From Ruegeria atlantica (GTDB lineage: Bacteria; Pseudomonadota; Alphaproteobacteria; Rhodobacterales; Rhodobacteraceae), in NCBI RefSeq assembly GCF_013032505.1, contig NZ_WQCG01000003.1, forward strand, positions 186,001 to 250,000: a stretch of DNA of 64,000 nt. Direction: 5' to 3'. Shown here piece after piece: positions 58,091 through 64,000 of the stretch. Positions within the stretch are counted from its first letter, which is position 1. Every line of letters starts with the position of its first letter. Both the position numbers and the translations under genes were made by a program. The notes below the pieces were generated by a model that saw nothing but the letters and a program-made list of their open reading frames with translations, made no database searches and was not told the origin of the DNA.

Positions 58091-59107
58091 ATGAAGCGAC
58101 TTGAGGCATTGGACGCGGCCCGGTTTCTGGCATTCTGCGGAATGGTTTTGGTGAATTTCCGCATCGCAGCTCAGGTCGCACCTGGTAATGACTGGGCGTC
58201 GATCCTGATCGATGCGCTCGAAGGCCGCGCGGCCGCGTTGTTTGTGATCCTGGCCGGAATCGGAATTGGATTGTCTTCTGTTTCTGCCTCAATGCTACTG
58301 CGGAGGGCAGCGTTTCTGTTCGTGCTGGGTCTGATTAACATGACCGTATTTGACGCCGACATCCTGCATTTTTATGCGGTGTACTTTGTTGTCGGCGCAG
58401 CTTTCCTGGCGGCACCAACTGGCGGTTTGTGGCTGGGTTCTGTCAGTGTGATGGCATTGGCGGTTCTGGCGGTCATGATATTCAACTATGACCTTGGCTG
58501 GGATTGGGACACGTTGACATACACCGACCTTTGGACCCTGCCCGGCTTCTTGCGCAACCTTTTCTTCAACGGCTGGCACCCGGTCCTGCCTTGGACAGCT
58601 TTCCTGTTGATCGGCATGGCCATCGGGCGGTCAGAGCTGCACACGATTTGCATTCAACACAGGCTGATCATGTGGGGGTTCGGAGCTGCTGTTTTTGCCC
58701 ATTTCCCGCAAATGCTGGTCACGGATCCTGATCTGGCCGCCTATTTGGGGACTGAATCCATCCCGCCGGGGCCGTTCTACATCATTGCCGGTACAGGGTC
58801 GGCTTGTGTTGTGATCGGACTACTGCTGAAACTGTGGCCAAAGATCGAAAAGCTGCGCATCGGCCCCGCCCTGACTGCGCCCGGTCGGCAGAGCCTGACG
58901 CTCTATATGGCTCACATCCTGATCGGCATGGGCATATTAGAAGAGGCAGGTTTGCTGAACGGATCACTGAACGCCCCTCAAATCGTGGGCTGCGCGTTTG
59001 CGTTTTGCGCGGCATCCTCGGGCTTTGCGATTTTGTGGTCTCGAAAGTTCAAAAGCGGCCCGCTAGAAGCTTTGATGCGTTTGACCACACAGACACGCCG
59101 GGCTTGA
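58091..59107 (+). CDS. DUF418/DUF1624-type multi-pass membrane protein
   Basis: A 338-residue protein with about ten transmembrane helices. The start MKRLEALDAARFLAFCGMVLVNF is typical of the heparan-acetyltransferase-like/DUF418 families, and a C-terminal LTAPGRQSLTLYMAHILIG matches DUF418. Related proteins may transfer acyl groups across the membrane, but activity is unproven. I start at ATG 58091; the open frame upstream to 57896 encodes nothing like the family. The 211-bp upstream region holds CCAACGTTGG (57907-57916) and GTTTC-AAGC-GAAAC (57931-57944). Confidence 0.85.
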   Translation: MKRLEALDAARFLAFCGMVLVNFRIAAQVAPGNDWASILIDALEGRAAALFVILAGIGIGLSSVSASMLLRRAAFLFVLGLINMTVFDADILHFYAVYFVVGAAFLAAPTGGLWLGSVSVMALAVLAVMIFNYDLGWDWDTLTYTDLWTLPGFLRNLFFNGWHPVLPWTAFLLIGMAIGRSELHTICIQHRLIMWGFGAAVFAHFPQMLVTDPDLAAYLGTESIPPGPFYIIAGTGSACVVIGLLLKLWPKIEKLRIGPALTAPGRQSLTLYMAHILIGMGILEEAGLLNGSLNAPQIVGCAFAFCAASSGFAILWSRKFKSGPLEALMRLTTQTRRA

Positions 59108-59159
59108 CCTTGCGCGCCGGTCCGGGCTTGCTGCGAAAAACGCATTAACAGGATTTCCA

Positions 59160-59789
59160 ATGTCCCTTGATCTTTGGCTCGCTTTTGTCGCTGCTTCCAC
59201 CGCCCTCCTGCTAATCCCGGGCCCGACTGTCTTGCTGGTGCTCAGCTATGCTTTGTCCAAAGGGCGCAGCGTGGCCGTGGCCTCGGCCACGGGCGTAGCT
59301 GTTGGGGATCTGGTGGCCATGACGGCCTCGCTATTGGGACTGGGCGCATTGGTTCTAGCATCAGCTACGATGTTCACGGCCCTTAAATGGGTCGGGGCGG
59401 CCTATTTGGTCTGGCTGGGGATCAAATTGTTGCGCAGCGCGCCATCGGGTGGTCTGGAGACTGTGGAGACCGGACGCGATGTCACCGCCCGCAGCGTATT
59501 TGGCCATGCCGCCGCGGTCACCGCACTGAACCCAAAATCCATTGCATTCTTTATCGCCTTCGTCCCCCAGTTTCTGCGCCCGGCTGACCCACTTGGGCCG
59601 CAATTCTTCATCCTGATCGCAACTTTCGTGGGTCTGGCATGGTTGAATGCGTTGGCATATGCCTTTTTGGCAGACCGCTTGCGACAGATGATAGGTCGTT
59701 CGGGCGTCATCACTGCTATGACACGGTTCGGAGGGGTGACGTTGATCGGGATGGGTGTGGCCACGGCTGTCCTGCGCCGCCCGGCCTGA
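59160..59789 (+). CDS. LysE-family translocator
   Basis: A 209-residue inner-membrane exporter with about six helices. LLIPGPTVLLVLSYALSKGR near the N-terminus and the following GVAVGDLVAM are the LysE/RhtB signature. These proteins export amino acids such as threonine, homoserine or lysine. It follows the DUF418-like gene by 52 bp in the same direction and ends four bases before the convergent RHH gene stop. Confidence 0.92.
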   Translation: MSLDLWLAFVAASTALLLIPGPTVLLVLSYALSKGRSVAVASATGVAVGDLVAMTASLLGLGALVLASATMFTALKWVGAAYLVWLGIKLLRSAPSGGLETVETGRDVTARSVFGHAAAVTALNPKSIAFFIAFVPQFLRPADPLGPQFFILIATFVGLAWLNALAYAFLADRLRQMIGRSGVITAMTRFGGVTLIGMGVATAVLRRPA

Positions 59790-59793
59790 TGGC

Positions 59794-60021
59794 TCAGTCC
59801 TCGGAGTGTTCTTTCATGAAAGCGCGAATGAACCGACGAATTTCTCGTGCAGCTGACGTGTCCAGCTCTTTGCATAGCTGAACGAACGCGTCCCGCTCAT
59901 CCTTGTCCAGACGCAAGACCAACTGGCTATTTTTCTTGGTCGAAACCTTGCCGTCTTTTGCTTCCGCGCGTCCTGTACTCAACAAGATTTTTGCTCCATC
60001 GGCCGGCCCTTGTATATACAT
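59794..60021 (-). CDS. Small ribbon-helix-helix-like DNA-binding protein
   Basis: A 75-residue protein whose second half reads as an RHH fold: a strand (NSQLVLRLDKDE) and two helices (RDAFVQLCKELDTSAAREIRRFIRAFMKEH). Such proteins are usually dimeric repressors, often antitoxins, but no toxin gene is attached. The start is uncertain: ATG 60021 is used, while GTG 60048 in the same frame would add nine residues, and neither has a ribosome binding site, so the message may be leaderless. It is divergent from the apt region. Confidence 0.55.
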   Translation of the reverse strand: MYIQGPADGAKILLSTGRAEAKDGKVSTKKNSQLVLRLDKDERDAFVQLCKELDTSAAREIRRFIRAFMKEHSED

Positions 60022-60067
60022 TGCATAGAGTTTGTATTTCTCGATCACCTAACAACAAAAGAAGATT

Positions 60068-60234
60068 ATGGCAATGAACCTTCATGCTGCTCTGGCGTTT
60101 CTTCGGAAAGATCACCACAAAGGGCGTAGCTCGGTTCCGCCATGATGGCTTGCTGTGCTGTGCCGCTGCTGCGGGCTGTCGAAAGCAACGCTGAAGCATC
60201 ACAAGAAGCTTGGCGGCAATCTTTCCTTGCATGA
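60068..60234 (+). other. Two overlapping micro-ORFs between the RHH and apt genes
   Basis: A 25-codon frame (60068-60145, starting MAMNLHAALAFLRKD) ends in an ATGA overlap with a 30-codon frame (60142-60234, starting MMACCAVPLL). A+G-rich sequence precedes the first. They could be a real pair of tiny peptides, an uORF leader for apt, remnants of one frameshifted gene, or chance. I see no family match. Confidence 0.2.
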
Positions 60235-60288
60235 CTGGCACCGATAAGCCAAACACCCCAGCGTGTTTTGACGCCAGAGGGGATGGCC

Positions 60289-60828
60289 ATGTCCAGGAAC
60301 AAATCGGTCAAGGATTACATTCGCACCATCGTGGATTTCCCACATGAGGGGATCATGTTCCGGGACGTCACGACCCTGTTCGCGGATCCGCGCGGCTTCC
60401 GCATGGCGATTGATCAGATGCTGCACCCTTACGCCGGTGAAAGGATCGACAAGGTTGTAGGTCTCGAGGCGCGCGGCTTCATCCTTGGCGGCGCCATCGC
60501 GCACCAGCTGAGTGTCGGCTTTGTGCCGATCCGCAAAAAAGGCAAGCTGCCGGGAACTACGATCAGCCAAGATTACAAGCTGGAATACGGCGAGGCGATT
60601 GTAGAGATCCATGATGACGCCATTCAACCGGGCGAAAAAATCCTCGTGGTCGATGATCTGCTGGCAACAGGTGGCACCGCAGCTGCCGGAATCAAACTGA
60701 TCGAACGACTGGGCGGCGAGATCGTCTCATGCTCGTTCATTATCGACTTGCCCGAATTGGGTGGGCGCAAGGCTTTGGAAGATATGGGCATGGACGTCCA
60801 CGTCCTGTGCGAATTCGAAGGTCTTTGA
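60289..60828 (+). CDS. apt: Adenine phosphoribosyltransferase
   Basis: A 179-residue cytosolic type I phosphoribosyltransferase, joining adenine and PRPP to give AMP. It has [24 protein letters not shown] and the PRPP-binding loop [14 protein letters not shown], with KKGKLPG as the flexible loop. GAGGGG sits six bases before ATG 60289, whereas ATG 60283 directly abuts it, so the shorter start is preferred. It completes adenine salvage with MtnP encoded upstream. A strong terminator follows. Confidence 0.96.
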   Translation: MSRNKSVKDYIRTIVDFPHEGIMFRDVTTLFADPRGFRMAIDQMLHPYAGERIDKVVGLEARGFILGGAIAHQLSVGFVPIRKKGKLPGTTISQDYKLEYGEAIVEIHDDAIQPGEKILVVDDLLATGGTAAAGIKLIERLGGEIVSCSFIIDLPELGGRKALEDMGMDVHVLCEFEGL

Positions 60829-60865
60829 CAGGCTGCGCATTCACAAGATCGTGAGTGGAAACCTG

Positions 60866-60896
60866 AAACCGCGCTGGCTTAGCGCGGTTTTTCTTT
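60866..60896 (+). terminator. Rho-independent terminator of apt
   Basis: AAACCGCGCT and AGCGCGGTTT pair perfectly over 10 bp around GGCTT, followed by TTCTTT. It starts 38 bp after the apt stop. Confidence 0.92.
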
Positions 60897-60998
60897 GGAT
60901 CAACCCGAACTTATCGACATATTCAGTGATCTCCCTTTGATGCCGCCCCGTATCCAGATTGATGCCACCAAGGGCATTCCAACAAGGGATATCATACC

Positions 60999-61481
60999 AT
61001 GTTTCGCAAACTCGCAATTGCCGGTGTCGCAAGCTTTCTCGTAGGAACGGCCGCTTATGCAGATGGTCACTCCAAGGATATTGTCGACACCGCCGTCGGC
61101 GCAGGCAGCTTTGAAACTCTCGTGGCAGCCGTTCAGGCCGCAGAGCTTGTCGATACGCTCAAAGGTGAAGGCCCATTCACCGTCTTTGCCCCCACTGATG
61201 ACGCCTTTGCCGCTCTGCCCGAAGGCACAGTTGAAACCCTTCTGAAGCCCGAGAACAAAGATCAACTGGTTGCCATCCTGACCTACCACGTGGTGCCCGG
61301 CAAAGTGATGTCAGGCGATCTGTCCGATGACATGACAGCCGCAACCGTACAAGGCGGAGAAGTCAAGATTGACCTTGATAACGGCGTGATGGTCAACGAC
61401 GCGAACGTTGTTCAGGCAGACATCGAGACATCGAACGGCGTCATCCACGTGATTGACAAAGTTATTCTGCCCGCATCGTGA
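60999..61481 (+). CDS. Secreted fasciclin (FAS1) domain protein
   Basis: A 160-residue exported protein: signal peptide to about residue 22 (GTAAYADG), then one FAS1 domain. [23 protein letters not shown] is the H1 region, [11 protein letters not shown] follows, and [11 protein letters not shown] is the H2 region. FAS1 proteins mediate adhesion or bind matrix components; single-domain bacterial ones are common and poorly understood. AAGGGA precedes ATG 60999 at a slightly long spacing. Confidence 0.93.
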   Translation: MFRKLAIAGVASFLVGTAAYADGHSKDIVDTAVGAGSFETLVAAVQAAELVDTLKGEGPFTVFAPTDDAFAALPEGTVETLLKPENKDQLVAILTYHVVPGKVMSGDLSDDMTAATVQGGEVKIDLDNGVMVNDANVVQADIETSNGVIHVIDKVILPAS

Positions 61482-61488
61482 ACCCAGC

Positions 61489-61515
61489 GCGCGGCCTGAA
61501 TTAAATGGGCCGCGC
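61489..61515. terminator. Inverted repeat between the fasciclin and GlcD-like genes
   Basis: GCGCGGCC and GGCCGCGC form an 8-bp stem around an 11-nt A+T-rich loop, exactly between two convergent stop codons. There is no T-run, so it is a weak terminator or transcript-stabilising element. Confidence 0.45.
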
Positions 61516-62931
61516 CTACGCCTTTAGAACGGCACCCGGATTCATGATCCCTTTTGGATCAAGCGCGGCCTTGATCGAGCGCATCGCCGAAAGCTTTACT
61601 GGATCGCCATAGCGGCTAAGATCATCCGTTTTCAAACGCCCTATACCGTGTTCTGCGCTAATCGATCCACCGAACTCATGCACCAGATTATGCATCACGT
61701 GTTTTATCGTTTGCCGCTGTGCGTCATACTCTGAACGGCTATGCCCCTGCGGCGGGAACACGTTGTAGTGAAGGTTGCCGTCACCAAGATGCCCAAAACA
61801 GTTAATCCGGAAATCTCCCAACCCGCGCACGATTTCGGACCCTCGCAGTATGAACTCGGGGATTTGCGAGATCGGAACCGAGATATCATGGCTCGAGACC
61901 GAACCGACCAACCGGTTGGCTTCGGGAATGAGTTCACGTACGGCCCAAAGCTCCATTCGTTGCGCTTCGCTTTGGGCTATGACCGCGTCACCTACAAGCT
62001 CACGCGTCTCCGCTGTTTCGAACAACGCCATCAGCGCGTCTGACGGTGACGCACCCCCAGAAAGCCCCAATTCAACAAGCACCATCCATTCAGGCTGGAC
62101 GTCAAAGGGCTGGCGGATATCGGGCAAAACCTCGGACAGGAATTGCAGGCCTTGCTTGTGGATCAGCTCAAAGGTGCTGACCCCCTCGCCCACCTGATCG
62201 CGTGCCAGCGCCAGCAATTCAATGGCAGCATCCGGAGAGGCCACCTGGAACATCGCAGTGCCGGTTTCGGTCGGGCGCGGGTACAGCTTCAACGACGCGG
62301 CTGTGATGATCCCCAGTGTACCTTCCGCCCCGATCAGCAGGTTGCGCAGATCATACCCAGTGTTGTCCTTGCGCAAACGGCTGAGGCCGTGCCAGATTTC
62401 ACCATTCGGAAGAACTGCTTCCAACCCAAGACACAGATCGCGCGCATTCCCATAGCGCAATACATTGACCCCACCCGCATTCGTCGCAAGATTTCCTCCA
62501 ATCCGGCAAGACCCTTGCGCCGCCAATGCCAACGGGAACAATCGATCAGCTTCTTCCGCAGCAGCCTGAACATCGGCCAGAATGGCACCGGCCTCGGCGA
62601 TTAGAATGTTCTCGGTCGGATAAACCGCGCGGATGGCTGACATCCGCTCCAGTGAAACAAGCAACGGAGCCGGGCCGTCGGTCATCACCTGCCCGCCAAC
62701 CAATCCGGTGCCGCCACCATAAGGCACGACGGGAACCAAAGCATCCGAGGCGAGCCGAACGAGCGTCGAAACCTGTTCTACCGACTTCGGCAGCGCCAGA
62801 ACGCCGACACGGCCTGCGAACCTGCGGCGCGGCTCTTCCAGGTATCGTTCCTCGACAGGGTGCAGAATATCATCGCCCAGCGCAGTGCGGATTGATTGGG
62901 CAAAATTGTCATCGGCAGGGTTCAGTTTCAT
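61516..62931 (-). CDS. FAD-binding oxidoreductase (GlcD/D-lactate dehydrogenase-like)
   Basis: A 471-residue flavoprotein of the VAO/FAD-linked oxidase type. PYGGGTGLVGGQ is the FAD-binding loop and CFGHLGDGNLHYNV is the characteristic C-terminal segment with the substrate-site residues. It probably oxidises a 2-hydroxy acid such as D-lactate, glycolate or D-2-hydroxyglutarate. The glycolate oxidase partners GlcE and GlcF are absent, which favours a single-subunit dehydrogenase. AAGGAAAGGG precedes ATG 62931. It lies 38 bp behind the MBL-fold gene on the same strand. Confidence 0.92.
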   Translation of the reverse strand: MKLNPADDNFAQSIRTALGDDILHPVEERYLEEPRRRFAGRVGVLALPKSVEQVSTLVRLASDALVPVVPYGGGTGLVGGQVMTDGPAPLLVSLERMSAIRAVYPTENILIAEAGAILADVQAAAEEADRLFPLALAAQGSCRIGGNLATNAGGVNVLRYGNARDLCLGLEAVLPNGEIWHGLSRLRKDNTGYDLRNLLIGAEGTLGIITAASLKLYPRPTETGTAMFQVASPDAAIELLALARDQVGEGVSTFELIHKQGLQFLSEVLPDIRQPFDVQPEWMVLVELGLSGGASPSDALMALFETAETRELVGDAVIAQSEAQRMELWAVRELIPEANRLVGSVSSHDISVPISQIPEFILRGSEIVRGLGDFRINCFGHLGDGNLHYNVFPPQGHSRSEYDAQRQTIKHVMHNLVHEFGGSISAEHGIGRLKTDDLSRYGDPVKLSAMRSIKAALDPKGIMNPGAVLKA

Positions 62932-62969
62932 ACCCTTTCCTTGCCCAAGCAACCGCGTTCCCACAAGCC

Positions 62970-63788
62970 CTATTCCAGCTCAATGAGGTATTGAGGCTCA
63001 AGCACAACAACAGTCGGGCGATCGGGCAACGTGCGCAAGGACACCGTGATCTCGGACACGCCTTTGCGCTCAACCGGAAAATCTTCTCGGATATCGACCA
63101 GGAACCTGTCCAGCGAAAAGCTGGAAAACCAGTGCATCGGAATAATGACCGAGCTTTTCAGCCGCTTCAAAACCGTGATCATTTCCGGCAACGGCATCGT
63201 CGTTCCGCCATCCACCGCGGCCATCACAACGTCCAAACGCCCAAGTGCAGCAAATTGTTCATCCGACGGCACATGATGCAGATGACCCAGATGGCCTATG
63301 CACAGCCCTTCAACTTCGAACACAAAGATCGAATTCCCGCGCTCTTCATAGCCGCCGTACGAGGATCGGATGTCGGTTGATACATTGCGCACCAACATCT
63401 CTCCCAGATCAAGATAGTGTTCGATCCCCTGCCCGAACTCGCCCCACCCCGGCAATACATTCGGAATGGCCGGGTCCGGGTGGGCGGTCCAATGGGTGCT
63501 GTGGGCATGGTTCATTGTGACCACGTCCGGGATAAGATCGGCACTGCCGATAAAGCCGGTGAAGTCCGTCACCGCGTTTAACCCGCCCTGGGTCTGAATC
63601 AGAAAGGACGCGTGAGCAATATAGCTAATCCGAACCGAGAACTCCGGCACCGGATCCTGCCAGGCTGCTTTGTGAATATACTCAATCCCCGGTGCGGCAT
63701 CCGCGATGGCAATGCAATGGCTCGGCCGCCGTTCCTGTGCCGAAGCCCCACCCGAGATCACCATCAATACCGCAACAACCCAGCGCAT
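62970..63788 (-). CDS. Exported MBL-fold metallo-hydrolase (UlaG-like)
   Basis: A 272-residue protein with a signal peptide (MRWVVAVLMVISGGASAQ), so it is probably periplasmic. The metal-binding region is MNHAHSTHWT, a variant of HxHxDH in which the Asp is replaced, with further His in HLGHLHHVPSD and PMHWFSSF. This resembles UlaG-type or N-acyl-ethanolamine phospholipase-like members of the family. The natural substrate is unknown. It is the first of a probable pair with the GlcD-like gene. Confidence 0.85.
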   Translation of the reverse strand: MRWVVAVLMVISGGASAQERRPSHCIAIADAAPGIEYIHKAAWQDPVPEFSVRISYIAHASFLIQTQGGLNAVTDFTGFIGSADLIPDVVTMNHAHSTHWTAHPDPAIPNVLPGWGEFGQGIEHYLDLGEMLVRNVSTDIRSSYGGYEERGNSIFVFEVEGLCIGHLGHLHHVPSDEQFAALGRLDVVMAAVDGGTTMPLPEMITVLKRLKSSVIIPMHWFSSFSLDRFLVDIREDFPVERKGVSEITVSLRTLPDRPTVVVLEPQYLIELE

Positions 63789-63886
63789 GTCCGGAGTGTA
63801 GCGCAGAACACAGGTAAGTCACGCCTGCAGATATCGCGTGGGTGAAATCACGGAATTGGCATTTTCTAGGAGCAGTTCAGAGAACG

Positions 63887-64000
63887 ATGCACTTCCGCAG
63901 CTTGAAGGGACGTGAGACTTTCGCCACACGTAACGCTTGTGCCAACGGATCACTCACAAAAAACGCGTGGCGCATTTGTGTGTCTATCCAGATGTCAGGA
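63887..64000 (-). other. Possible partial coding sequence at the right edge
   Basis: A minus-strand frame is open from the edge to a stop at 63887-63889 and would give a C-terminal tail ending RPFKLRKCIVL. A plus-strand frame from ATG 63897 is also open to the edge. With only about 100 bases I cannot tell which, if either, is real. The stretch 63789-63886 shows nothing else. Confidence 0.2.

Noticed and set aside
59794..60048. Toxin-antitoxin module
   Set aside because: There is no toxin-like gene on either side; the adjacent genes are a LysE transporter and apt.

Overview
The window looks like ordinary chromosome from an alphaproteobacterium of the order Rhodobacterales, most likely the marine Roseobacter group. 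This rests on a GcrA-type cell-cycle regulator, a small secreted Hint-domain protein of the kind common in this group, an Entner-Doudoroff operon (zwf-edd-eda), a lysC-ptsP (EI-Ntr) pair, a PCu(A)C copper chaperone and fairly high G+C. I found no rRNA, tRNA, CRISPR array, insertion sequence, integrase or phage module. Most of the content is housekeeping metabolism and transport.

Layout. 1-9.6 kb: a truncated secreted protein, an aldo/keto reductase, lepA, an A+T-rich orphan gene, a LysR regulator, a head-to-head tyrosine phosphatase/sirtuin pair, an HdeD-like membrane protein, a copper-handling pair and rpmB. 9.7-21 kb: Hint protein, meaB, hrpB, a NUDIX hydrolase, a phosphate transporter, a minus-strand PhyH/pirin/ketopantoate-reductase-like group, and a Tat-exported intradiol-dioxygenase-like protein coupled to a haem-type membrane protein. 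21-32 kb: argD-argF, two transporters, an ABC-2 permease, gcrA, an orphan membrane protein, a DUF2235 protein overlapping a solitary molybdenum-hydroxylase large subunit, and a dienelactone hydrolase. 32-41.8 kb: valS, benE, DUF1992, a coupled VOC/crotonase pair, a membrane-anchored SMP-30-like protein and two aminotransferases. 41.8-49.4 kb: zwf-edd-eda, ptsP and lysC. 49.5-64 kb: a frameshifted SDR gene, DUF1178, a second NUDIX, EcsC, GNAT, flavin reductase, CatB-like acetyltransferase, SulP, mtnP, further membrane proteins, apt, a fasciclin protein, a GlcD-like flavoprotein and an MBL-fold protein.

Links between genes. Zwf, Edd and Eda take glucose-6-phosphate to pyruvate and glyceraldehyde-3-phosphate, although no 6-phosphogluconolactonase is present, and a LacI-type palindrome precedes zwf. 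ArgD and ArgF serve arginine synthesis. MtnP releases adenine that Apt can salvage. The PCu(A)C protein and its small upstream partner suit copper delivery to cytochrome oxidase.

The strongest unusual signals are: an exact 11-bp tandem duplication that alone accounts for the SDR frameshift; the LacI-like operator before zwf; the Tat/haem pair in which an intradiol-type fold keeps its HxH but seems to lose the tyrosine ligand; the A+T-rich orphan beside lepA; and a gcrA leader hairpin with a GANTC site in its loop. I did not find a convincing entirely new multi-gene system.
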